7,250 nt of DNA from an uncultured Clostridia bacterium (GTDB lineage: Bacteria; Bacillota; Clostridia; Christensenellales; Aristaeellaceae): positions 1 to 7,250 of the forward strand of contig CAKUFI010000108.1 of NCBI GenBank assembly GCA_934647305.1, written 5' to 3'. Below, one piece after another: positions 1-6,078 of the stretch; positions within the stretch are counted from its first letter, which is position 1, and each line of letters starts with the position of its first letter. The notes below the pieces were generated by a model. The model was not told where the DNA came from and did no database searches. It saw nothing but the letters and a program-made list of their open reading frames with translations. Both the position numbers and the translations under genes were made by a program.

Positions 1-90
1 CGGGGTTAACTGGGGGAGGTTCCGCATACGCTTCACGCTCCCCCAGACCCCCACCGAAGTTTGCGCGCTGCCGCCGGGTCGGCAGGGCCG
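1..90. repeat. Dispersed intergenic repeat, copy 1
   Basis: The first 77 bases match 208-284 exactly. After one extra G in this copy the match continues to about base 90. Inside is a stem of CTGGGGGAG (10-18) with CTCCCCCAG (38-46) around a 19 nt loop. GGGGT at 2-6 can lengthen it by pairing with the ACCCC that follows, leaving TAA bulged. The left boundary may lie outside the window. No reading frame here looks like a protein. The likeliest identity is a noncoding dispersed element of the REP or MITE kind; no terminal target duplication or transposase was seen. Confidence 0.8.
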
Positions 91-128
91 ACAGCCGCCT
101 GCTGCCGCCGGTTCTATCGACGACCATC

Positions 129-206
129 GGCCGCCATAAATTGGAGCGGCCAATGTCTGCGAATCCGCAGGCTTTCCTGCGGATTGCCGGGCGGGCACTG
201 CCCGCC
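129..206. other. Cluster of three hairpins between the two repeat copies
   Basis: Three consecutive perfect stems fill this stretch. GGCCGC (129-134) pairs with GCGGCC (146-151) over an 11 nt loop. AATCCGCAGG (162-171) pairs with CCTGCGGATT (176-185) over a CTTT tetraloop. GGCGGGC (190-196) pairs with GCCCGCC (200-206) over ACT. None is followed by a T-tract, so they are poor classical terminators. They may be part of the repeat element or a structured RNA; the sequence alone does not decide. Confidence 0.6.
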
Positions 207-207
207 T

Positions 208-296
208 CGGGGTTAACTGGGGGAGGTTCCGCATACGCTTCACGCTCCCCCAGACCCCCACCGAAGTTTGCGCGCTGCCGCCGGTCGGCAGGGCCG
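208..296. repeat. Dispersed intergenic repeat, copy 2
   Basis: This is the second copy of the element at 1-90, in the same orientation and offset by 207 bases. It keeps the same internal stem (217-225 with 245-253). The copies diverge after about 296, although a weaker CCGCCTGC/CCACCTGC resemblance continues for roughly 15 bases. The near identity of two intergenic copies suggests recent duplication or mobility. Confidence 0.8.
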
Positions 297-445
297 GCAC
301 CCACCTGCCGCCTCGCATCCTGTCGCCCGGCCGTATGCTCTTGAGAGCATCCCCCGGCGGGGCCGCGGAGCGCGCTCCGACTGACTGGAATCCAAAATGG
401 ACTCGCATGTTGTCCTTTCTGAAATACACTCTAACGAAAACACGG
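297..445. other. Gene-free stretch with hairpin and 14 bp palindrome
   Basis: No coding region is supported here. It contains a 6 bp hairpin ATGCTC/GAGCAT (335-340 with 345-350) and a perfect 14 bp palindrome CGGAGCGCGCTCCG (366-379). From about 385 the DNA becomes AT-rich and runs into the promoter at 446. The palindrome lies roughly 70-80 bp upstream of the promoter -35 box. It could be an operator or simply part of the repeat-rich debris. Confidence 0.5.
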
Positions 446-474
446 TTTACACTTAACTGGGACTAGTGTATAAT
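446..474 (+). promoter_or_regulatory. Sigma-A promoter for the IIC-tadA unit
   Basis: TTTACA (446-451, one mismatch to TTGACA) is separated by exactly 17 bases from a perfect TATAAT (469-474). Transcription would begin near 481, giving a leader of about 26 bases. The leader contains a GAGGGA ribosome binding site (495-500) placed correctly for the ATG at 507. The AT-rich context in otherwise GC-rich DNA supports the call. Confidence 0.85.
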
Positions 475-506
475 ACCATTAAAATATCAGAAACGAGGGA
501 TTTCAC

Positions 507-1550
507 ATGAAAGCGAAAGCTCTGCTCCGGAAGTTCTACAAGCGATACCTGCTGGACGCCATGTCGGCCATGGCGCTGGGTCTGTTCTCCTCGCTGATTA
601 TCGGTCTGATCATTTCGCAGCTGTCGAAGATTTCCTTCCTGAATTTTCTGGCCCCGTTCGGCGCGGTGGTTTCGGCCTCCTCGCCGGTGGTGGGCGCGGC
701 GATCGGCGTGGCGATTGCCTACGGCCTGAAGACCGCGCCGCTGGTCATGTTCTCCTCGGCGGCGACCGGCGCGCTGGGCTATAGCCTGGGCGGCCCGATC
801 GGCGCGTACCTGGCGGCGGTCGTCGGCGCGGAGCTGGGCGGCCTGGTGGCGGGCAAGACCAAGGTAGACATCATCGTGGTGCCGGTGGTGACGATCGTGA
901 CCGGCTGCCTGGTCATCACCTGGACGGCGCCGGGCATCAACTGGCTGGTGGCGGCGCTGCAGAGCTTCCTTGAGAAGGCCACGATGCTTCAGCCCATACC
1001 GATGGGCATCATCATTTCGGTCATCTTCGGCATGGTGCTGACCGCGCCCATTTCGAGCGCCGCGCTGGCCGCGATGATCTTCACGGTGCCCGAGGGCGAG
1101 GTCATGGGTCAGGGTCTGATGCTGGCCGCAGGCGCGGCGACGGTGGGCTGCTGCGCGCAGATGGTGGGCTTCGCCGTGCAGAGCTACCGCGAGAACGGCT
1201 TCTCCGGTCTGATCGCGCAGGGCATCGGCACCTCGATGCTGCAGTTCGGCAACATTCTGCGCAAGCCGATTATCTGGCTGCCGACGATCATCACCTCGGC
1301 CATCCTGGGGCCGCTGTCCACGACGGTGTTCAAGATGCTCAACGCCTCCTCGAGCGCGGGCATGGGCACGTCCGGCCTGGTGGGCCAGTTCGGCACCTGG
1401 GCGGTGATGGCGGATCAGGGTGCGGCGAGCGTGATCATCCGCATGCTGCTGATTCAGATCATCCTGCCGGCGCTGCTGACCTGGCTGATTTCCGAGTTCA
1501 TGCGCAAGAAGGGCTGGATCAAGCCTGAGGATCAGAAGCTGGAGCTGTAA
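507..1550 (+). CDS. PTS_EIIC_2-type multispanning membrane protein (putative PTS sugar transporter subunit IIC)
   Basis: This 347-residue integral membrane protein has a basic amphipathic N-terminus (MKAKALLRKFYKRY), then a run of hydrophobic, Gly/Ala-rich segments from about residue 20 to 335, and a charged cytoplasmic tail. Passages such as SSPVVGAAIGVAIAYGLK (58-75), GAATVGCCAQMVGF (209-222) and GMGTSGLVGQ (285-294) are, from memory, typical of the PTS_EIIC_2 family, which is annotated as phosphotransferase EIIC although its substrate is unknown. The start is supported by GAGGGA six bases upstream and the promoter at 446-474. No IIA, IIB or sugar-metabolism gene is adjacent, so a PTS transport role is inferred from family membership only. 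The stop codon abuts the tadA start, indicating one transcription unit. Length looks complete. Confidence 0.85.
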   Translation: MKAKALLRKFYKRYLLDAMSAMALGLFSSLIIGLIISQLSKISFLNFLAPFGAVVSASSPVVGAAIGVAIAYGLKTAPLVMFSSAATGALGYSLGGPIGAYLAAVVGAELGGLVAGKTKVDIIVVPVVTIVTGCLVITWTAPGINWLVAALQSFLEKATMLQPIPMGIIISVIFGMVLTAPISSAALAAMIFTVPEGEVMGQGLMLAAGAATVGCCAQMVGFAVQSYRENGFSGLIAQGIGTSMLQFGNILRKPIIWLPTIITSAILGPLSTTVFKMLNASSSAGMGTSGLVGQFGTWAVMADQGAASVIIRMLLIQIILPALLTWLISEFMRKKGWIKPEDQKLEL

Positions 1551-2003
1551 ATGGAGTCCTTTGACGAGCGGATGATGCGCCTGGCGCTTTCCGAGGCGGA
1601 AAAGGCGCGCGCGGAGGGCGAAATCCCGGTCGGCGCGGTGGTTGTGCGGGGCGAAGAGGTGATTGCCCGGGCGCACAACACGCGCGAGCGGGCCTGCGAC
1701 CCCACCGGCCACGCCGAGATCAATGCGCTGCGGCAGGCGGCAAAGGCACTGGGCGGCTGGCGGCTGAAAGGCTGCACGCTGTACGTGACGCTGGAGCCCT
1801 GCGGCATGTGCGCCTGCGCCATCGGTCAGGCACACCTTGACCGGGTGGTGTTCGGGGCGTACGACGCGCAGGCTGGCTGCTGCGGCAGCGTGTACCGCCT
1901 GACCGAGGATCCGGCCTTCCCCTGGTACGTGCCCGCGGACGGCGGGGTGCTGGAGGAGGAGTGCCGGCCCCGGATTGAGTTCGGCACGGCGCGCAGGACA
2001 TGA
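1551..2003 (+). CDS. tadA: tRNA-specific adenosine deaminase TadA
   Basis: This 150-residue protein deaminates adenosine to inosine at the wobble position (A34) of tRNA-Arg(ACG), a cytoplasmic zinc-dependent reaction needed to read CGN codons. The cytidine/deoxycytidylate deaminase fold signature is complete: GHAEINAL with His54 as zinc ligand and Glu56 as proton shuttle, then LEPCGMC with Cys84 and Cys87 as the other ligands. The IPVGAVVV (25-32) and AHN (41-43) segments are also typical of TadA. Length is normal for the family. The ATG follows the upstream TAA directly, with GGAG at 1541-1544 inside the end of the upstream gene, so translation is probably coupled. The residue after MCA is Cys where many homologues have Gly, and a CC pair occurs at 110-111; neither affects zinc binding as far as can be seen. 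Confidence 0.95.
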   Translation: MESFDERMMRLALSEAEKARAEGEIPVGAVVVRGEEVIARAHNTRERACDPTGHAEINALRQAAKALGGWRLKGCTLYVTLEPCGMCACAIGQAHLDRVVFGAYDAQAGCCGSVYRLTEDPAFPWYVPADGGVLEEECRPRIEFGTARRT

Positions 2004-2036
2004 GACAATATTAATATTATTAGGAACGATTCCCAC

Positions 2037-2069
2037 GCCCGACGCACTTTTTGTGCGCCGGGCATTTTT
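2037..2069 (+). terminator. Rho-independent terminator after tadA
   Basis: GCCCG-A-CGCAC (2037-2047) pairs with GTGCG-C-CGGGC (2053-2063) over a TTTTT loop, with one A/C mismatch in the stem, and is followed by ATTTTT. It lies 33 bases after the tadA stop and would end the IIC-tadA transcript. A 12 bp AT palindrome (AATATTAATATT, 2007-2018) sits between the stop and the hairpin. Confidence 0.8.
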
Positions 2070-2118
2070 GAGCCTGAACGGGCGAATTGCGCTGGACGGA
2101 GCGAATTTCGAGAAAGAC

Positions 2119-2175
2119 ACACAGATTACTGTGTACATCCGAAAAAGCGTCAAAGAACTGTCACATCTGTCACAT
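2119..2175. promoter_or_regulatory. Candidate operator: 16 bp palindrome plus tandem 9-mer
   Basis: ACACAG-ATTA-CTGTGT (2119-2134) is a perfect dyad. It is followed at 2158-2166 and 2167-2175 by two head-to-tail copies of CTGTCACAT. Both sit upstream of the strong promoter at 2228-2256, the tandem repeat ending 52 bases before the -35 box. The arrangement suits an activator or response regulator that binds direct repeats, with a second dimeric factor on the palindrome. No regulator gene is in the window, so the function is inferred. Confidence 0.4.
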
Positions 2176-2227
2176 AATTCACCAAAAATTGCTATGTAAA
2201 ACCATTGGCTTTTGAGCCACTCGGTGG

Positions 2228-2256
2228 TTGACAGACGAAACCACGGATGGTATAAT
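2228..2256 (+). promoter_or_regulatory. Perfect-consensus sigma-A promoter for the surface protein gene
   Basis: TTGACA (2228-2233) and TATAAT (2251-2256) both match consensus exactly and are 17 bases apart. An inverted repeat GTGGTT/AACCAC (2224-2229 with 2239-2244) overlaps the -35 box and spacer, and could be a repressor site. Transcription should start near 2263. Confidence 0.9.
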
Positions 2257-2262
2257 ATAGCA

Positions 2263-2367
2263 CGAATAATAAAACGACTGGGCAAACAATAAAGGCTGTG
2301 CCCATGCGTGTGTAAGTAAGGGCGGGCTGCGGTTCGCCGGGGATATTTGAAAAGGAGTGGAGACGAG
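2263..2367 (+). promoter_or_regulatory. Untranslated leader of the surface protein mRNA
   Basis: The leader is about 105 nt long. TGGGCA (2279-2284) can pair with TGCCCA (2299-2304) over a 14 nt loop. The same GCCC (2300-2303) can instead pair with GGGC at 2320-2323, so two exclusive folds are possible. It ends in a good AAGGAG (2352-2357) ten bases before the ATG at 2368. It matches no riboswitch family I recognise. Confidence 0.4.
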
Positions 2368-5300
2368 ATGAAGAAAAGACTGATGGCGGTGCTGCTGTGC
2401 GTGTGCATGGCGGCGGTTCTGCTCACGCCGTACGCGAGCGTGCTGACGGCTGACGGCGCGCTGCGCCTGGGCATCGCGGGGGCGGAGAACGGCCAGGACC
2501 TGACCGGGGAATCCTCCTCCACTCCCACGGAGGGCGGCGAAGAGGCCGAGTCGGCTGAAACGCTCAAGGAGGAAGCGCCCGAAGCGACCGCGACGGCTGA
2601 ACCCGAGGCGACGGCGACGACTGCGCCCGAGGCGACTGCGCCCGAGGCGACGGCGACGACCGCGCCCGAGGCAACGAAGGCCCCGGCGCCCAAGTACACC
2701 CTGGACAGCAACCGCGCGGTGTACAAGGACGGCGCGACGCTTCGCGGCGAGCCGAAGGACTGCGTGGTCAAGGCGAGCTATTCTGTGGCGCAGGCCTACA
2801 AAGGCCCCACCGACCGCAGCGAGGCGAAGACCTACAAGGCGGGCGACCGCGTGCGCGTGTACGACGAGATCCAGTACGAGGACTGCGACGGCGCCGAGCA
2901 GAAGTGGTCGGTCGTGCTGGACGGCAGCGACTTCTATTTCGTGCTGAGCGATGCGCTCGAGTCTGCCCCCGAGCTTCCCGCGCAGGCCCCCGCGCAGACC
3001 CCCGCCCAGACCGACATGAAGTCCCTTTTCGGCATCGGCGACAACGTGGACCCGGCCAATATCATTAACCCCAACACGGCGGTGCGCACCTATATCTTCA
3101 TGTGCAACGGCTCGGAGATTTCCCGCCAGTCCGTCAAGAACGGCGATACGCTGAAACCGGTTGAGGTTCCGGTCGGCCCGAACGAGCGGTTTGTGGGCTG
3201 GAACCCCGCAGTGACGTTCGACACGATCAACGATGTGACGGAGACCAAAGAGGTTATCGTGAGGGCCGTGGTCGAAACGGTCTATACCGTGTACTTCAAG
3301 ACGGCGGACGGTAGTCTGGTTCTGGACACCATACAGGGCCCGGAGGGCAAGACGATCAACGACTTCAGCGGCGTGGACGTGTCGAAGTACAACCTCGACG
3401 CCAATCAGAGCGTCATCGGCTGGCAGGATGAAAGCGGCAATCGCGTCACGTCCGTCAAGATTGCGGATAAGGACATTACCCTGAAGGCCGTGATCGGCGA
3501 GGGCTACTGGATTACCTTTGACTCCAACGGTGGCTCCTATGTCGCGCCCGCGTTCAAAGCGACGGGTGAGACGCTCAATCTGACAACCATTGTGCCCACC
3601 CGCACGGGTTACACGTTCGACGGATGGTATGATAATAAGGAATGTACCGGCAACGCGGTGACTGAGGTCAGCAGCGCGATGACGCTGTACGCCAAGTGGA
3701 CGGCGGAGACGAATGTAAAGTATACCGTGATTCACTGGTGGGAGAACGCCAACGATGACGAGTACTCCTTTAAGGAGAATGAGACAAAGCTCGGAGCGAC
3801 CGGCGCATTGACCGACGCCAAAGCAAAGAGCTATCAGGGCTTCACTGTAAATACTACAGACAAACCGCTCACTCAGCAGACGATTAAGGGCGACGGCTCC
3901 ACGATCGTGAATGTGTACTACAAGCGGAATGTGTATGAAGTCAAGTTTAATGAAAGAAAAAATCGGAAGTGGATTGAGATTTCGGACTTGACGATTAGGG
4001 CGAAGTACGGCGCGAACATCAGTGATAAGTGGCCGACTCATAATGGGAGCAGCACGTGGTCGACGACAAAGGATCTTAGTGAAGGACCTTTCCAGGTCAA
4101 CATCGATACGATGCCGCTGAACGGCGACGAATTCTACGGCCCGAAAACCGGCACTGGCAGTGAAACGGCTTACTACTATGTGGAAATCCTTGCCGGGGAG
4201 CAGGCGGAGGATACCGTCGTGCGCGACGGCGTTACCTATAAGCTGCACCACAGTGATACTAGCCCCGGCACTGACTATAGCGTTACTGACGAGGACAAGT
4301 ACCCGATCACCGGATTCACGTTTAAAGAGTATACGGCGAATCAAGATTGGAGTTACTTAACTGGTTACTATGACAAGTACGACGGAGCCAAGTTCTACTA
4401 CACCCGCAACACCTACAAGGTAGTGTACATGAACAACGGCGTGAAGGAACACGAGGAATCCTCCTACAAGTACGAGGCTGACATCAGCGGAGCAGGCGGA
4501 GCCTATACGGCGACTACGCCCCCCGCGGGCACGACGGGTTACGTGTTCGTTGGCTGGTACGAAGACCCCGCCGGTCAGACGGCGTACGACTTTACCGGCA
4601 AGAAGATGCCCGCCAACAACATCACCGTGTACGCCAAGTGGGTTGCCCCGGTATGCACTGTGACCGTGTACGACGCGGACAAGACGAAGGTGCTGGAAAC
4701 GTTCACGGACATCCCGCTTGGCAATAAGATTCTGGAAAGCAACATGCCGAAGGATAAGGTGACTGTGCCTAAGGGCAGCGACTTCCTCGGCTGGGTCAAC
4801 ATGGATGACCACAAGCCCTTCAACTTCGAGACGAAAATCTATCAGGATTACGAGCTGTACGCGCTGGTGGGCAGCAAGGACGGCTACACCGTGACCTATG
4901 ATGCGAACGGCGGCACGGGCACTGCGCCTTCTGACACCAACAAGTACGCCGCCGGTACTCAGGCGACCGTGCTGGACAAGGGCAGCCTGACTCCCCCGGA
5001 GGGCAAGGAGTTCTTCCTCGGCTGGGCGACGACTGCGGACGCGACCACCGCGAAATACCAGCCCGGCGGCACGATGACCATCGTCGCGAACATCACGCTC
5101 TACGCCGTCTGGGGCGCTAAGCCCGCCACCACCACCCTCACCTACAACGCCAACTATCCGGGCGCTGACCCCGCGACCGTGCTGCACAAGGAGAACAACT
5201 CCGAACACCTGCCCAACAACACCAAGGTGAAGCTCTACGGCGCTGACAAAACCTTCACCCGCGAGGGCTTTGAGCTGACCGGCTGGGCGAAGACTGCGAA

Positions 5301-5850
5301 CGCGACCGAAGCGGAGTATTATAAACCCGGCGACGAGGTGATCATCGACACCAAAGACACCACCGCGGGCCGCAACACCCTGTACGCCGTCTGGAAGCAG
5401 CTCACCACCACCGTGACGGTCAAGAAGGTCGTTGAGGGCCCGATGGGCGACAGGAACCATATATTCCACTTCACATACAGTTGGACGGTGGGTGAGAATA
5501 GTAATCCCACGACGGGTGATTTCACCCTGGCTCATGGTGCTACGCCGTATGGAATCACGAACGTGCCCATCGGCGCGCAGCTGACCATTACCGAGACGGA
5601 CACCGACCTGACGAACTACAAGACGTATTTTACGGTGAATAGTGCCAAGCGGGTTGAGGGTGACGTCAACAGAAGCTACGCCTTCACCGTAGCGACAGAT
5701 GATAAGGTCGTGGTGACCAACGAGAACACGTTGGTTCCCGACACCGGCGTAATCCTCGATTCGCTGCCGTATGTACTGATTCTGGCGGTGGTGGCGCTGG
5801 GCGCGGCGGGCGTGGTGATTCGCCGCCGCAGGAGCCGCGAGGACGACTGA
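2368..5850 (+). CDS. Large sortase-anchored surface protein with InlB/MucBP-like repeats
   Basis: This 1160-residue cell-wall protein is probably an adhesin or pilus tip/stalk subunit. The start is ATG 2368, because AAGGAG lies ten bases upstream; an in-frame TTG at 2347 would overlap that site. In order: signal peptide (about 1-28); acidic Thr/Ala linker with PEAT repeats (about 36-108); an unrecognised domain (110-200); a Pro-Ala-Gln linker (202-216); two GW-containing beta modules (236-381); an InlB B-repeat ending LYAKW (382-445); a MucBP-like module (450-521); a central domain (522-680); four further InlB-like modules ending VYAKW, LYALV, LYAVW, LYAVW (681-1011); a DUF7601-like domain (1012-1121); VPDTG sorting motif (1123-1127), hydrophobic span (1129-1151) and RRRR tail. 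Sortase would cut between Thr and Gly of VPDTG and link the protein to wall or pilus. The ligand is unknown. Confidence 0.9.
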   Translation: MKKRLMAVLLCVCMAAVLLTPYASVLTADGALRLGIAGAENGQDLTGESSSTPTEGGEEAESAETLKEEAPEATATAEPEATATTAPEATAPEATATTAPEATKAPAPKYTLDSNRAVYKDGATLRGEPKDCVVKASYSVAQAYKGPTDRSEAKTYKAGDRVRVYDEIQYEDCDGAEQKWSVVLDGSDFYFVLSDALESAPELPAQAPAQTPAQTDMKSLFGIGDNVDPANIINPNTAVRTYIFMCNGSEISRQSVKNGDTLKPVEVPVGPNERFVGWNPAVTFDTINDVTETKEVIVRAVVETVYTVYFKTADGSLVLDTIQGPEGKTINDFSGVDVSKYNLDANQSVIGWQDESGNRVTSVKIADKDITLKAVIGEGYWITFDSNGGSYVAPAFKATGETLNLTTIVPTRTGYTFDGWYDNKECTGNAVTEVSSAMTLYAKWTAETNVKYTVIHWWENANDDEYSFKENETKLGATGALTDAKAKSYQGFTVNTTDKPLTQQTIKGDGSTIVNVYYKRNVYEVKFNERKNRKWIEISDLTIRAKYGANISDKWPTHNGSSTWSTTKDLSEGPFQVNIDTMPLNGDEFYGPKTGTGSETAYYYVEILAGEQAEDTVVRDGVTYKLHHSDTSPGTDYSVTDEDKYPITGFTFKEYTANQDWSYLTGYYDKYDGAKFYYTRNTYKVVYMNNGVKEHEESSYKYEADISGAGGAYTATTPPAGTTGYVFVGWYEDPAGQTAYDFTGKKMPANNITVYAKWVAPVCTVTVYDADKTKVLETFTDIPLGNKILESNMPKDKVTVPKGSDFLGWVNMDDHKPFNFETKIYQDYELYALVGSKDGYTVTYDANGGTGTAPSDTNKYAAGTQATVLDKGSLTPPEGKEFFLGWATTADATTAKYQPGGTMTIVANITLYAVWGAKPATTTLTYNANYPGADPATVLHKENNSEHLPNNTKVKLYGADKTFTREGFELTGWAKTANATEAEYYKPGDEVIIDTKDTTAGRNTLYAVWKQLTTTVTVKKVVEGPMGDRNHIFHFTYSWTVGENSNPTTGDFTLAHGATPYGITNVPIGAQLTITETDTDLTNYKTYFTVNSAKRVEGDVNRSYAFTVATDDKVVVTNENTLVPDTGVILDSLPYVLILAVVALGAAGVVIRRRRSREDD
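2578..2676 (+). repeat. 24 bp coding minisatellite (PEAT linker)
   Basis: Codons for Pro-Glu-Ala-Thr begin at 2578, 2602, 2626, 2641 and 2665, giving spacings of 24, 24, 15 and 24 bases. The repeat encodes a Pro/Thr/Ala/Glu-rich flexible stretch just after the signal peptide. Near-identical units in phase with the reading frame allow length change by slippage or recombination without frameshift. Confidence 0.75.
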
Positions 5851-5867
5851 CTGACGCATCCCTGAAG

Positions 5868-5900
5868 CCGGGCGGTTTGCGCCGCCCGGGGGAGGGTTTT
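5868..5900 (+). terminator. Hairpin after the surface protein gene, possible partial terminator
   Basis: CCGGGCGG (5868-5875) pairs perfectly with CCGCCCGG (5882-5889) over TTTGCG. The T-run is short (four T, 5897-5900) and separated from the stem by seven bases. It may act as a weak or partial terminator, or as a 3' end stabiliser that sets the adhesin apart from the genes downstream. Confidence 0.5.
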
Positions 5901-6078
5901 GTGGGACGAACCCACACGCGTACCGGCGATTCGACCGGGACGCGCGCGACAAGCCGCGGCAGGGTTTCCCTGCGCGGATAGAGGAGGTGACGGCCAGGAG
6001 ACGAGCGCGTAAACCCCGATTTTTTCGGAAATCCGCAAACCGGCAGGCTGAGCCTGGCGGAGACGAAGGAGGAACGGC
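5901..6078 (+). other. Structured intergenic leader before the 131-residue gene
   Basis: There is no convincing gene or promoter here. Hairpins are GTGGG/CCCAC (5901-5905 with 5911-5915), GCAGGG/CCCTGC with outer CCGC/GCGG (5954-5977), and CAGGC/GCCTG flanked by CCG/CGG (6040-6060). The last one ends just before the AAGGAGG site (6066-6072). A GAGGAGG at 5981-5987 has no properly spaced start codon. Read-through from the adhesin promoter is the simplest source of transcription. Confidence 0.45.

Noticed and set aside
141..344. 67-residue frame across the second repeat copy
   Set aside because: It runs through hairpins and the noncoding repeat, has no ribosome binding site, and resembles no protein.
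7..461. TAACTGGG shared by both repeats and the promoter spacer at 454-461
   Set aside because: Eight bases only, with different flanks; probably chance.
1975..2199. 74-residue frame starting in the end of tadA
   Set aside because: It crosses the tadA terminator and the candidate operator region, and has no ribosome binding site.
2263..2345. Possible c-di-GMP-I riboswitch, suggested by GGGCAAAC at 2280-2287
   Set aside because: The conserved GACGCAAAGC segment, the GAAA tetraloop and the receptor helix of that class are not present.
453..2771. Very long open frame on the minus strand opposite the IIC gene and tadA
   Set aside because: It is antisense to two well-supported genes, its translation is low-complexity Ala/Arg/His/Gly-rich text typical of a GC-rich shadow frame, and it spans a real terminator and promoter.
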